Positions 26,499 to 36,197 of a DNA stretch of 53,099 nucleotides are shown here, in pieces. The notes under the pieces were generated by a model. The model had not been told where the DNA came from, ran no database searches, and saw only the letters and a list, made by a program, of their open reading frames with translations. Both the position numbers and the translations under genes were made by a program. Each line of letters opens with the position of its first letter. The first letter of the stretch is position 1. Location: NCBI GenBank assembly GCA_902613475.1, contig CACMHG010000011.1, positions 1 to 53,099 on the forward strand. The letters are read 5' to 3'. Source of the stretch: K189A clade bacterium. Lineage in GTDB: Bacteria; Pseudomonadota; Gammaproteobacteria; Pseudomonadales; Azotimanducaceae.

Positions 26499-27044
26499 AT
26501 GAAATTTTGCAGTGCCTGCGGTGCATCCGTAGTTTATCAAGTGCCCGAGGACGACAGCCGTGAGCGCGCGGTTTGTACCGACTGCGGCACCATTCATTAC
26601 CAAAACCCCAAGATCATCACCGGCACCTTGCCGGTCTGGGGCGATCAGGTGCTGCTTTGCAAGCGGGCTATTGAGCCACGGCGAGGCTACTGGACGCTAC
26701 CTGCCGGCTTTATGGAGAACGGCGAAACCGCTGAAGCCGGCGGGGCCAGAGAAACTATGGAAGAGGCGAATGCCTCGGTAGAAAATCCAAATCTTTATAC
26801 CGTTTTCAGCCTGCCTCATATCTCCCAAGTGTATATGTTTTTTAAGGCAGACTTGGTGGGGCCCAGCTACAGCAGCGGGCCTGAATCTTTAGAGGTTGAG
26901 CTATTTTCGGAAAACGATATTCCCTGGGATGAGCTCGCCTTCCCCGTGATCACCAAGACGCTCAAGCACTATTTCGCGGATCGCACGGGCAGCAGCTTTC
27001 CTGTGCATTACGAAAACCTCTCCTTTCGTCGGCGCACCGACTGA
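26499..27044 (+). CDS. NUDIX hydrolase with N-terminal zinc ribbon
   Basis: A 181-residue protein starting with a rubredoxin-like zinc ribbon (CSACG ... CTDCG, residues 3-25), then a NUDIX domain with the box [22 protein letters not shown]. The last part of the box has Asn where Gly is common, as in many members of this subgroup. The architecture resembles NudC-like and related nucleoside-diphosphate-linked hydrolases, but the substrate cannot be named. ATG 26499 opens directly into the ribbon. It diverges from the gamma-CA gene. Confidence 0.9.
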   Translation: MKFCSACGASVVYQVPEDDSRERAVCTDCGTIHYQNPKIITGTLPVWGDQVLLCKRAIEPRRGYWTLPAGFMENGETAEAGGARETMEEANASVENPNLYTVFSLPHISQVYMFFKADLVGPSYSSGPESLEVELFSENDIPWDELAFPVITKTLKHYFADRTGSSFPVHYENLSFRRRTD

Positions 27045-27060
27045 TAATTCCGGGCGGTCG

Positions 27061-27528
27061 CTACTGCGCTTTACGTAGCCAGATCGTTTGGTTCTCGCAT
27101 TGCTTGCGACAATCCGAAGCATCAATCATCAAATCTTCAAGCGAGATCACTGATGAAGTGCCGGGGCCGTCAAAACGCGGATCATCGCACTCACCGTCAT
27201 GGGCCCACTCGGAGGTGTCCTCACCAAAGTCAATGGCCTCACACTGTGTCGCAGCGATGCCATTTTCCTTGCTGACCTGCTCGATCATGCCGGCCTGCAA
27301 AAGGCGTCTGCAGTCCTCAGAGTCCCTGCCGGTATCGTCACGGTCAAGCACACTTGCCATGCCTGCACCGATATAACTTCGATCATCACATTCGCTATCG
27401 CCAGCGTACTCGTATGGCTCAATGCCTGTAGCAGTATCGGTATCCGTGTCAGCCTGACACCCAGCAGCGAAAAGTAGCGGCATGACGACGAGGCAGAAAA
27501 GGGATCGACACCTTGAAAAATAAAACAC
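27061..27528 (-). CDS. Lipoprotein with two Asp/Cys-rich repeats
   Basis: Hypothetical lipoprotein of 155 residues. A signal peptide ends in the lipobox LFAAGC (lipidated Cys24). The mature part has two related repeats of about 40 residues (41-80 and 105-144), each with ECDD, R, GxG, a run of acidic residues and a final DCR: GDSECDDRSYIGAG and HDGECDDPRFDGPG. Each repeat could hold one disulfide and an acidic, perhaps calcium-binding, loop. Such repeats are seen in other secreted proteobacterial proteins, sometimes beside proteases; the role is unknown. It converges on the NUDIX gene. Confidence 0.75.
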   Translation of the reverse strand: MFYFSRCRSLFCLVVMPLLFAAGCQADTDTDTATGIEPYEYAGDSECDDRSYIGAGMASVLDRDDTGRDSEDCRRLLQAGMIEQVSKENGIAATQCEAIDFGEDTSEWAHDGECDDPRFDGPGTSSVISLEDLMIDASDCRKQCENQTIWLRKAQ

Positions 27529-27666
27529 CCAATCACCCCGCGAAGTATTCGTTGCTTTGACAGCTTGCAGGGATTAACTGCCGATCACATTAGCCCCGAA
27601 TCAATTCCCACCTCATCTTCACGATTTTATGAATGGCATCACACTTCGCTGGCTTAACGCGCAAAA

Positions 27667-30600
27667 TTAGAAGTAGCTTCGCGCGTTTTGGAACAGACGC
27701 AGCCATGGCCCTTCCTCCTGCCACGCAGGGTCCCGCCATACATTTTGAACGCTGCGAAATACCCGCTCCGGGTGAGGCATCATGGCGAGCACACGACCAT
27801 CCGCTGCGGTTAGCCCCGCTAGGCCATCTGGCGCACCATTAGGGTTATCGGGGTACAGGGTTGCGATCTGATGCTGGGCATCTACATATCGCAGGGCGGT
27901 TTGACGCGCAGCAATCCGTGCAGCATCAGGGCCCGTGAACTCTGCCCTTCCCTCGCCGTGGGCTATCGCCACAGGGATAACGCTGCCTGCCATGTCATTC
28001 AGCCATGGGCTGGCATTGTCTTCGATGCACACCATGACCACTCGGCCTTCAAATTGCTCACTACGGTTACGCACGAAGGACGGCCAGTGTTCGGCTTGGG
28101 GAATCAGTTCACGCAGCTGGGATAGCATCTGACAGCCATTGCAAATGCCCAGAGCCAGGGCGTCTGAGGCAAAAAAATCAGCAAACTGCTGGCGCAGGTT
28201 GTTGTCGAGTAGCACAGCCTTGGCCCAACCTCCCCCAGCGCCGAGCACGTCGCCGTAAGAAAATCCGCCACATGCCGCGACGGCCTGAAACTGGGATAGG
28301 TGTCGGGCGCCAGAGGACAAATCCGACATATGCAGATCCACGCAGTCGAAGCCCGCCGCGGTAAAGGCTGCGGCCATTTCGACCTGACCGTTAACGCCCT
28401 GCTCGCGCAGGATGGCAATAGTAGGCGACCCAGCGCTGATCACAGCGGGCGCTTGAGAAGGATCAAAGGTCAGCCGCGCACTCAGGCCAGGATTCTCATC
28501 TCGCGTGCTAACAAGCGATGCAAATTCCTCATCTGCACAGGCCGCAGAGTCGCGTCGGCGCTGCATCGTATAACTGGTTCGTGCCCACTGCTGCTGAAGC
28601 TTACCTCTGGAGGCTGTGAACAAAACCTCATCTGCCTGGCGGATGAAAACTTGATCATCAGTGCGCACCGAACCAACCACAGTGGCCTTCACCAAAGAAG
28701 TGGCCATGAGATCCGCAAGATCCGCGGCGGCGATTTGCAGCACGACGCCAATTTCCTCATTAAACAGTGCAGGCAGCAGGGAGGCCTCGTCGGCGAGCTC
28801 TATGTTGATGCCCGTGCGCGCCGCAAACGACATTTCGAGCATGGTGGTCAACAAGCCACCGTCTGAGCGATCGTGCATGGCGAGTATCTTGCCCTGCCGC
28901 TTCCAGTCGATCAGAAGGTTAAGCATTGCCTTCAGCGCCTGAGGGTCTTCGACGTCGGGGCTTTGATCGCCCAGCTGAGAATAAACCTGGGCTAGCGCAC
29001 TGCCACCCAAACGTTCGCTACCCAGATGCAGCAATACAAGCACACTGTCATCACACACCTGAAGCTCAGGTGTCACCGTCAGACGAGCATCTTTGACCGG
29101 TGCGAAGCTGGAGACGATCAGGGTCAACGGTGATACCACAGCTTTCGAGGTATCGCCTTCTTGCCATCGGGTTTGCATGGACAGCGAGTCCTTACCGACA
29201 GGTATGGCGATCCCTAGCGCAGGGCAAAACTCCTCCCCTACGGCGGAAACAGCATCAAAAAGCGCCTGCTCCTCGGCGTTGCTGCCTGCCGCCGCCATCC
29301 AATTCGCCGATAACACGACTCGCGAGAGGGACTCGATATCGGCGCTCACAATATTGGTGAGAGATTCCGCGACCGCGATACGCGCAGCCGCCTTGGGATC
29401 AATTAGGGCTAACGGACTGCGTTCTCCCATGGCGAACGCCTCTCCGGCATCGGTTCGGTAACCTGCGAGGGTTACCGCCGCATCGGCTACCGGCACCTGC
29501 CAGGGGCCAATCATCGGCTGGGTCGCGACCATGCCTGTGATGCTGCGATCACCAATCGTGATCAAGAATTGTTTGCTGGCTACTGCGGGAAACTGCAGCA
29601 CCCGGTCGATGGCCTCCGTTAACTCGATGTCGTCGAGGTTCAAGGCGCTCTGCGGAATCAATGCCCGTTCAAACTGACGGGTCATTTTCGGCGGCTTGCC
29701 GAGCAGTACATCGAGAGGCAGATCAACCGGAGCATTATCGAAGTGATGATCCGTTACCTGAAGTTGATCACCAGCCCTGGAGTGGCCAACCACGGCATAG
29801 GGACATCGCTCTCTCGTACAAATCGCCTCGAAAGCCGCCAGCTGATCCGCGGCGATACCCAGCACGTAGCGCTCCTGAGCTTCGTTGCACCAAATTTCTA
29901 GGGGACTCATGCCTGAGTCAGCGCTCAACACATCGCGCAACTGAATTTGACCGCCGGTGTGTGCATCGTGGATGAGCTCCGGCAGCGCATTAGATAGACC
30001 ACCTGCACCCACATCGTGAATCAATAAAATGGGGTTGGTATCGTCCATGGCGCAGCACTGATCAATCACTTCCTGACAGCGTCTCTCCATTTCTGGATTG
30101 CCACGCTGCACCGACGCAAAATCTAAATCCGTGGAACTGCTGCCAGATGCCATACTTGAAGCTGCACCGCCACCCAGACCAATCAGCATCGCTGGGCCGC
30201 CCAACACCATCAGCGCGGTGCCCTCAGGAAAACCCACAGCATGCACATGGGCATCGCGGACACTGCCAACACCGCCGGCGATCATTACGGGTTTGTGGTA
30301 CCCGCGAACAGGCTCGCTCTGGTCGGCCTGATATTCAAAGGTACGGAAGTACCCGTTAATGGCGGGCCGGCCAAATTCATTGTTAAAGCTCGCGGCGCCA
30401 ATTGGCCCTTCCAACATAATATCCAGTGCCGAAACCATATGTTCGGGTTTGCCGGTTTTAAGCTCCCAAGGCTGGGGCAGCTCGGGTAAGTTCAAATGCG
30501 AAGTGGTAAAGCCCGTGAGTCCTGCCTTGGGCTTGGAACCACGGCCCACGGCGCCCTCATCACGAATCTCGCCGCCGGCCCCCGTGGCAGCACCCGCAAA

Positions 30601-31557
30601 GGGGGCTATCGCCGTCGGGTGGTTATGCGTTTCCACCTTCATCAAAATGTGGGCCGGCTCCGCGGTTAGCGTGTAGTGCTTAGATCCAGGATCAACCCAC
30701 AACCGATCGATCTGCGGTCCTTCAATCACCGCGGCATTGTCGCTGTAGGCACTGAGAATGCCCTCCCCATTAATTTGACGATGGGTATTGCGGATCATGC
30801 CGAACAGCGAGCCGGTTTGAGGCTCCTGGTTCACAACCCAGTCAGCGTTAAATATCTTGTGTCGACAATGCTCTGAGTTCGCTTGAGCAAACATCATCAG
30901 CTCTACATCTGTCGGGTCGCGCTGCAGGTTTTGATACGCGGTTTGCAGGTATTCAAACTCATCATCCGACAGCGCCAACCCCAAGCGCAAGTTCGCTTCA
31001 TGCAGCGCGGACAAACCCACGCTTACCAGCGGCACATGCTCCACAGGCCGTGGCTCAGCCTGATCAAACCATGATCGCAGTTCCTCCTCGGCCCAGCACT
31101 GCTCGGTCATGCGATCATGCAGGTGATCCAAATCGATACTCGCGGGGTCAGCGTCTTCAGAAATAAACCAGCGCAGACCGCGCTCAACTCGCGCCACGCT
31201 GTGTAATCCACAGCGGGTAAATATATCGCTGGCCTTACTCGACCATGGCGAAATGGTTCCGCTACGCGGTAATACAGTCGTCAGCCGTCTACCCTGCTTT
31301 GTGGGTAGCTCAAGAGTCGGTCCGTAGGTGAGAAGTTGGTGTACCTGTCTGGACTCATCCTGGTTCAGCTCGCTCCGCAGCTGCAGCACGTGGACAAATT
31401 CGGCGTAAACCACCGATGGGATTTCGGCCTGTATCTTAGCGAGCGCGAAAACAGAGAGGGCTGCCGGGCCATCGAGAAGTAAGGGTGGCGCGGTATCGGA
31501 GGTCGCGTTCAAGGTGCCCGCCTGTAGCTGTAAAAGACCCGATCCATCATAAACCAA
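27667..31557 (-). CDS. purL: Phosphoribosylformylglycinamidine synthase
   Basis: Large single-chain FGAM synthase of 1296 residues (E. coli 1295), fourth step of purine synthesis, using ATP and glutamine. The order is: N-terminal PurS-like domain, linker, two AIRS-type synthetase halves ([47 protein letters not shown]), and a C-terminal class I glutamine amidotransferase with nucleophile Cys in [13 protein letters not shown] and His in HGEGRAEF. It lies 12 bases after the ABM-tadA gene on the same strand. The stretch 27529-27666 beyond it holds nothing recognisable. Confidence 0.97.
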   Translation of the reverse strand: MVYDGSGLLQLQAGTLNATSDTAPPLLLDGPAALSVFALAKIQAEIPSVVYAEFVHVLQLRSELNQDESRQVHQLLTYGPTLELPTKQGRRLTTVLPRSGTISPWSSKASDIFTRCGLHSVARVERGLRWFISEDADPASIDLDHLHDRMTEQCWAEEELRSWFDQAEPRPVEHVPLVSVGLSALHEANLRLGLALSDDEFEYLQTAYQNLQRDPTDVELMMFAQANSEHCRHKIFNADWVVNQEPQTGSLFGMIRNTHRQINGEGILSAYSDNAAVIEGPQIDRLWVDPGSKHYTLTAEPAHILMKVETHNHPTAIAPFAGAATGAGGEIRDEGAVGRGSKPKAGLTGFTTSHLNLPELPQPWELKTGKPEHMVSALDIMLEGPIGAASFNNEFGRPAINGYFRTFEYQADQSEPVRGYHKPVMIAGGVGSVRDAHVHAVGFPEGTALMVLGGPAMLIGLGGGAASSMASGSSSTDLDFASVQRGNPEMERRCQEVIDQCCAMDDTNPILLIHDVGAGGLSNALPELIHDAHTGGQIQLRDVLSADSGMSPLEIWCNEAQERYVLGIAADQLAAFEAICTRERCPYAVVGHSRAGDQLQVTDHHFDNAPVDLPLDVLLGKPPKMTRQFERALIPQSALNLDDIELTEAIDRVLQFPAVASKQFLITIGDRSITGMVATQPMIGPWQVPVADAAVTLAGYRTDAGEAFAMGERSPLALIDPKAAARIAVAESLTNIVSADIESLSRVVLSANWMAAAGSNAEEQALFDAVSAVGEEFCPALGIAIPVGKDSLSMQTRWQEGDTSKAVVSPLTLIVSSFAPVKDARLTVTPELQVCDDSVLVLLHLGSERLGGSALAQVYSQLGDQSPDVEDPQALKAMLNLLIDWKRQGKILAMHDRSDGGLLTTMLEMSFAARTGINIELADEASLLPALFNEEIGVVLQIAAADLADLMATSLVKATVVGSVRTDDQVFIRQADEVLFTASRGKLQQQWARTSYTMQRRRDSAACADEEFASLVSTRDENPGLSARLTFDPSQAPAVISAGSPTIAILREQGVNGQVEMAAAFTAAGFDCVDLHMSDLSSGARHLSQFQAVAACGGFSYGDVLGAGGGWAKAVLLDNNLRQQFADFFASDALALGICNGCQMLSQLRELIPQAEHWPSFVRNRSEQFEGRVVMVCIEDNASPWLNDMAGSVIPVAIAHGEGRAEFTGPDAARIAARQTALRYVDAQHQIATLYPDNPNGAPDGLAGLTAADGRVLAMMPHPERVFRSVQNVWRDPAWQEEGPWLRLFQNARSYF

Positions 31558-31569
31558 TGCATTGAATCT

Positions 31570-32295
31570 TTAACGCTTGGCCGCAAAGAATCGACTCATT
31601 CGCTGCCCGCAAACTTCTCCTAACACCCCCGATGTCACTTTAAACCGATGGTTACTCGGATACGCATCCAAGCAGGGATGGCTCAAAAGAGCACCGGTCT
31701 TAGGTTCCCGCGCACCAAAAACAACGTGATCGACTCTGGCGTGAATCAAGGCGCCTACGCACATCAGGCAAGGCTCGATGGTGACGTAAAGGGTAGACGC
31801 CGGTAATCGATAGTTACCCCGAGATAGTGCCGCTTGTCGAAGCGCAACGATCTCGGCATGGGCCGTAGGATCAAGTCCGCTAATGGGTTGATTGTATCCC
31901 TCACCAATCACCTGCTCGTCACGAATCAGAACCGCCCCCACAGGCACCTCCCCAGTCTCAGCAGCCCGATCGGCCAGCTTCAAGGCGAGATGCATAAAGG
32001 ATTCGTCTAAGCTCACAGGCTGATCCAAACCGTGGGTCTGATACTCACGCTCGAACCCTCGAGTCAGCTTGCCCCAATAACTCGCGCCTGTGCGAGCTTG
32101 ATGAACTGCAAAGGCCTCCGCATCGATGAAGGCTTCCTTGACCTGAAACGCGAGTGGATTGTCAGGGTTAGGTAAGACCTCGAAGGACAGGCAGCCGCTT
32201 TCTGCCCGTGTCAGCGCGATATGTTCAGCTAGAGCTGTCTGAGTTGCTTCTAGCTGATCCGGCGGCGCGTAAATCGTGCCTTCCAATGTGACCAT
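31570..32295 (-). CDS. tadA: ABM-domain / tRNA-adenosine deaminase (TadA) fusion
   Basis: The C-terminal half (residues about 100-241) is TadA, which converts A34 to inosine in tRNA-Arg(ACG). It has the zinc and catalytic motifs HAE (His146, Glu148) and PCxxC (Cys176, Cys179), EVPVGAVLI and a basic tail MSRFFAAKR. The N-terminal 95 residues are a complete antibiotic-biosynthesis-monooxygenase (ABM) domain ending in HQARTGASYWGKLTRGFEREY, a segment typical of small quinol-monooxygenase-like proteins. No stop separates the two. ATG 32295 (MVTLEGTIYAPP) is the natural ABM start; the frame is open to 32358. TadA alone would start at Met101. The gene precedes purL by 12 bases. Confidence 0.88.
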   Translation of the reverse strand: MVTLEGTIYAPPDQLEATQTALAEHIALTRAESGCLSFEVLPNPDNPLAFQVKEAFIDAEAFAVHQARTGASYWGKLTRGFEREYQTHGLDQPVSLDESFMHLALKLADRAAETGEVPVGAVLIRDEQVIGEGYNQPISGLDPTAHAEIVALRQAALSRGNYRLPASTLYVTIEPCLMCVGALIHARVDHVVFGAREPKTGALLSHPCLDAYPSNHRFKVTSGVLGEVCGQRMSRFFAAKR

Positions 32296-32435
32296 TCTGT
32301 CCGTTCCATTTACCGAGAACCCTTTAGCTCCTGCATGGATGATACAGCACGCCGACAACCGTTACCGAGTCGGCGGTTTGCTCGACCGACACTTCATGCG
32401 ATGCTTAGACCCAACATTATCTGAGGGAGAGAGTA

Positions 32436-33197
32436 GTGAGCGAAGAACAAGCAGTCATTGTTGAGCGCCGTGGCGGCGTCATGGTGATTACCCTAAACCG
32501 ACCAGAGGCCATGAATGCCATTAATGGTGCGCTATCGAATGGGCTGTGGACGGCTATCCAAGAGCTCGATGCGGACAATTCATTGGTAGCAGGTGTGATC
32601 ACCGGCACCGGTCGCGCCTTTTGCGCCGGCATGGACCTGAAGGCTTTTGCTCGAGGCGAAGACATCGGCCCGCTGAACAAGTTCGTGCGTTCTGGAGCAC
32701 AGAAGCCTCTCATTGCAGCGGTCAATGGTTTTGCCCTAGCGGGTGGTTGTGAGGTCATGCTTACCTGCGACCTAATCGTGGCCGCCAGCGATGCCAAGAT
32801 CGGCATCCGCGAGGTCAAAGTTGGTCTCTTTGCCGCCGCGGGAGGCGTTTTTCGACTGCCTTCGCGGGTCGGCTACGCCAAGGCCATGGAAATGGCGCTG
32901 ACAGGCGAGCCTATTACGGCGCAAGAAGCCTTAGACGCAGGCTTGTTGAGCGAGATGACCGAACCCGGCGAAGCACTAAACGCTGCCATCGCCCTTGCCG
33001 AACGCATTGCGGAAAATGCCCCCCTTGCGGTTAAGGCCTCCAAGTCTCTGGTGCGGGCCGCCGCCATGGGCATCGAGGAAGACAAGCTTTGGGAGATGCA
33101 GGTACCCCTGCAAAAATCCGTTTTTGCGTCAAACGATGCCAAGGAAGGCCCGGTCGCCTTCGCCGAGAAGCGTCCACCAAACTGGACTGGAACCTAA
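32436..33197 (+). CDS. Crotonase / enoyl-CoA hydratase-family protein
   Basis: Crotonase-fold enzyme of 253 residues. The oxyanion-hole segments GRAFCAGMDLKAFARG and NGFALAGGCEVMLTCDLIVA are clear, with the second catalytic region IREVKVGLFAAAGGVFRLP. In that region the residues normally acting as general acid/base Glu are replaced or shifted, so hydratase, isomerase or thioesterase activity cannot be chosen. The start is GTG 32436 behind GAGGGAGAG. It diverges from tadA and ends at a bidirectional terminator. Confidence 0.88.
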   Translation: MSEEQAVIVERRGGVMVITLNRPEAMNAINGALSNGLWTAIQELDADNSLVAGVITGTGRAFCAGMDLKAFARGEDIGPLNKFVRSGAQKPLIAAVNGFALAGGCEVMLTCDLIVAASDAKIGIREVKVGLFAAAGGVFRLPSRVGYAKAMEMALTGEPITAQEALDAGLLSEMTEPGEALNAAIALAERIAENAPLAVKASKSLVRAAAMGIEEDKLWEMQVPLQKSVFASNDAKEGPVAFAEKRPPNWTGT

Positions 33198-33214
33198 CCC
33201 AGCCAGTTGTAACG

Positions 33215-33241
33215 AAAAAAGGGGCCGTGGCCCCTTTTTTT
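33215..33241. terminator. Bidirectional intrinsic terminator
   Basis: AAAAAAGGGGCC-GT-GGCCCCTTTTTTT is a perfect GC stem with A and T tracts on both sides. It sits between the convergent crotonase and GFA genes and can serve both. Confidence 0.92.
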
Positions 33242-33261
33242 GCGCTCGACAGTCGATGCTT

Positions 33262-33618
33262 TCAATCATGCTCTGAGCCATTCGCCCAACCGACCCACGC
33301 ACTCTCAGGAATCGGTTGGTTGTCTAAGCATTCGATATTGATGCTGTATTGGGTCGGATCGCGCCGACGCCGATGGTGGGTATAAACACCACAGATTGAA
33401 CAAAAGAAATGTTCAGCGATATGTTTGTTCCACTGATACAGGCTAAGTTGCTCTGCTCCCGCATGCAAAATAAAGTCCGCTACCGGAACGGCTTTCATGA
33501 TGATGCCTTTTTTACGGCACAGGGAGCAGTCACAGCGGTATAAACCGATTTGAGGCGAGTCTAATTGGACTGTAAATCTGACGGCTCCACAGTGGCAGCC
33601 TCCGGCATGGTCTGGCAT
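33262..33618 (-). CDS. GFA-family zinc-binding protein
   Basis: A 118-residue protein of the GFA (glutathione-dependent formaldehyde-activating)/CENP-V family. Zinc cysteines occur as CHCG (residues 8-11), CDCSLC (29-34) and CSIC (73-76). Unlike the interrupted copy at 708-1001, this one is intact, with a normal C-terminus. The substrate is unknown. It converges on the crotonase and diverges from the sulfatase. Confidence 0.88.
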   Translation of the reverse strand: MPDHAGGCHCGAVRFTVQLDSPQIGLYRCDCSLCRKKGIIMKAVPVADFILHAGAEQLSLYQWNKHIAEHFFCSICGVYTHHRRRRDPTQYSINIECLDNQPIPESAWVGWANGSEHD

Positions 33619-33716
33619 CTATATTCTCGCTACCCTATGTCGGGAACATGCTTGAAAAATATCCTTACGTCCACCTGAGCGCGAGAGCGAAAAACCAACA
33701 AAAATAGGATGCGCAT

Positions 33717-35165
33717 ATGAAGCCAAGTCGCCGACTGTTTACGCAAATCATTGCGTTAGCCGCCGCGCTATCGAGTGCAGTGAGTTCTGCCGAGGCACAA
33801 AATGCAGCAGCCGCAGACCTGCCCAAACCCAGCATACTAATTTTGTTAGTCGACGATCTTGGTTGGGGAGATGTTGGCTATCACGACCCACAGATCGCGT
33901 CTCCCAACATTGATGCTATTGCCGCCAACGGCGTCGAGTTTGACCGATTCTATGTGAACCCAACATGCTCACCTACCCGCGCCTCCTTGCTAACGGGTCA
34001 ATTCTCCACGACCCATGGCGTCAATGGACCCATCCAATGGCATTCGAATGAGGGCCTGCCTCTGCAGTGGCAAACCATGGCTGACTACCTGAAGAGGGCC
34101 GGTTACCAAACTCACCTCGTGGGTAAATGGCATTTGGGTAATGCGAATACCGCCTATTGGCCGCAACAGCGAGGCTTCGACTCTTTTTACGGCCACCTCA
34201 ACGGCGGCATTGGCTATTTTGATCATGTGTTTTCTGGCGGACTGGACTGGCAGAAAGACGGTGCCACCCTGCGTGAAGAAGGTTATACCACCGACCTCAT
34301 TAAGAGTGCGGCCATTAATCGAATCGAGAACCGTAAAAGACAGGATGATCCGCTGTTTCTATTCGTGTCTTTCAATGCCATACACACACCGGTTGAGGAA
34401 CCGGACAATGAGGGTGTGAAACATCAAGGGCGCGCAACATTGCTGCGCATGATCGCCTCGCTAGACAGTGCGATAGGCGAGATCCTTGACAGCTTAATGC
34501 GTCAGCCCTGGGGGAAGGAGACTGTGATTGTCTTTGCCAGCGACAACGGTGGTTCTTCACCAAAGCCCTGGTTGATTGAGATGTTGATTCCACCCATGCG
34601 CGATGGCTACAGCAGTAATGGCACTCTCAAGCAGGGCAAGGGTAGCGTTTTCGAGGGCGGCATTCGCGTCCCTGCCGCAATCTGGTGGCCCGAAAAAATA
34701 GAATCCGCCAAGCCTTTTTCTCAGGTCGTCCATATCGCCGATATGCTGCCAACTTTGATGGACATCGCGGGCTTAGAAGTCCCAGAGGTGGATGGACGCA
34801 GCCTTAAGGGTGCGTTGCTCGACAACAGGCCACTACAGCCAAGCCCCATTGTCGTCGCCAACTTTGACAACCAAGCTATGATCGACTGGCCTTGGAAGAT
34901 CGTGCGTGAGGGTTCACTACCCGTAGTACCCGAGTTTCTGAAATCAGACACCTGGTATTTGCATAACATCCAAACCGACCCCAGCGAGCTCGACGATCTT
35001 CAGGAACAATTCCCGGAGCGATTCGAGCAAATGCGCTCCGCTCTTTTGAGCATACCCAAACGAGAGTCGGTGAAGTTCTCTACCGATGAGTCCTGGGATA
35101 CCTTCGGTGGCGAAGAGACGCGCATGCCTTGGGCCGAAGCCGCCACCAGACAGCGGGACAATTAA
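33717..35165 (+). CDS. Secreted arylsulfatase-family hydrolase (Cys-type)
   Basis: Type I sulfatase of 482 residues that cleaves sulfate esters. The signature CSPTRASLLTG (Cys84, converted to formylglycine by FGE) is present, with metal ligands LLVDDLGWGD and FASDNGG, and KWHLG, a typical active-site Lys/His. The N-terminus has a signal peptide ending near AEAQ, containing SRRLFT, a twin-arginine-like motif, so periplasmic export, perhaps by Tat, is inferred. No FGE gene is in the window, so maturation must rely on one elsewhere. The natural substrate (algal or other sulfated compounds) cannot be told. Single gene, converging on the GST gene. Confidence 0.93.
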   Translation: MKPSRRLFTQIIALAAALSSAVSSAEAQNAAAADLPKPSILILLVDDLGWGDVGYHDPQIASPNIDAIAANGVEFDRFYVNPTCSPTRASLLTGQFSTTHGVNGPIQWHSNEGLPLQWQTMADYLKRAGYQTHLVGKWHLGNANTAYWPQQRGFDSFYGHLNGGIGYFDHVFSGGLDWQKDGATLREEGYTTDLIKSAAINRIENRKRQDDPLFLFVSFNAIHTPVEEPDNEGVKHQGRATLLRMIASLDSAIGEILDSLMRQPWGKETVIVFASDNGGSSPKPWLIEMLIPPMRDGYSSNGTLKQGKGSVFEGGIRVPAAIWWPEKIESAKPFSQVVHIADMLPTLMDIAGLEVPEVDGRSLKGALLDNRPLQPSPIVVANFDNQAMIDWPWKIVREGSLPVVPEFLKSDTWYLHNIQTDPSELDDLQEQFPERFEQMRSALLSIPKRESVKFSTDESWDTFGGEETRMPWAEAATRQRDN

Positions 35166-35177
35166 GCTGCCGAATCA

Positions 35178-36194
35178 TTACCGAGGGCTTTCTGATGGCC
35201 ACCGCCCGGTTTGTTTAAGGGCTGTCAGTTCAACTGTCGCCTCGGTTACAAGGGAATGCGCGAAGTCCGTACACCCTGCTTGATAACTTGGCCTCTGCTG
35301 CAGCTTCTGCCAATAGGCTGCCAGCACAGGTCGCTGATGGACGAGTAGTTCAAGCCAATCACCTTCTCGTAGCCGATCAAGGATCACCATCATACCCACG
35401 TCGGCAAGGGTGAACTGATCGCCGCATATCCAGGGACCGCCGCTGCTCCCGAGCTGTGCCTCCAGATCATCCAGATGAATAGCCATAGCCTTGGCAGACC
35501 GATTGAGGATGCCGGTAACAGGCTTTAGTGAGAGAACTTTCTGCAGTCCGGCCAGCTTCATAAGCAAGAAGAAGGCAGCCCGCTGCTTAATACGGTGAAA
35601 GAGCAGTCCCTCAACGATCTTCCAGGTTGGGATCTTCGCCACCATGGAGGCAAAGATTGGAATGGTTAGTCCAGGCGCAGCATTGCCCGCAGTTGTTTCA
35701 GGTGAGTCAATCGGATCGTCGCCGAGTAGTGACGTTTTTTGCACCCATGCGTCCATCACATGGCGTAACTGAATATCCTGAGGTACCAGCAGACCAGCCT
35801 CATCGACCGTTGACGCCACATAGCCCAGTTGCTCGTGAGACTCGTAAATCGGGTGCCCGTTGTGTAACAGCACCGGCACAGTGGCGGCGGGATTAACCTT
35901 GAGGAACTCGCGGCTGATGTTTTGATAACGGCCTGTCTCGATAAGGTCGATCACAATACTGTCGTATGGCACACCATACTCCGCCAAGCAAACACGGATC
36001 TTTTTCGAACAAAGAGAAAACGAGTTGTGATACAGCGTCCACTGGGCGTCAAAGGGCAGATTGATGTGCTCCTGAAACCCCGGCGGGACAGGCCGAGTTG
36101 ATCGTAGTGCGCGCTCACGCAAAAAAAGTGTCAAACCCAGCAAGGCAGAGGTCATAAGCCCCGCACCAATGAGTACGCTCAAATCAGCTGGCAT
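35178..36194 (-). CDS. Membrane-anchored glutathione S-transferase-family protein
   Basis: The 338 residues begin with one TM segment (about residues 7-26), then a thioredoxin-fold GST N-domain (WTLYHNSFSLCSKKIRVCLAEYG; VPVLLHNGHPIYES with the cis-Pro and the Glu-Ser glutathione contact) and a helical GST C-domain (GPWICGDQFTLADVGMMVIL). It is longer than ordinary GSTs because of the anchor and an inserted segment around residues 165-235. It follows the VOC dioxygenase by 3 bases and is surely co-transcribed. In that context a glutathione-dependent isomerase or hydrolase role on a ring-cleavage product is plausible. Confidence 0.87.
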   Translation of the reverse strand: MPADLSVLIGAGLMTSALLGLTLFLRERALRSTRPVPPGFQEHINLPFDAQWTLYHNSFSLCSKKIRVCLAEYGVPYDSIVIDLIETGRYQNISREFLKVNPAATVPVLLHNGHPIYESHEQLGYVASTVDEAGLLVPQDIQLRHVMDAWVQKTSLLGDDPIDSPETTAGNAAPGLTIPIFASMVAKIPTWKIVEGLLFHRIKQRAAFFLLMKLAGLQKVLSLKPVTGILNRSAKAMAIHLDDLEAQLGSSGGPWICGDQFTLADVGMMVILDRLREGDWLELLVHQRPVLAAYWQKLQQRPSYQAGCTDFAHSLVTEATVELTALKQTGRWPSESPR

Positions 36195-36197
36195 CGC

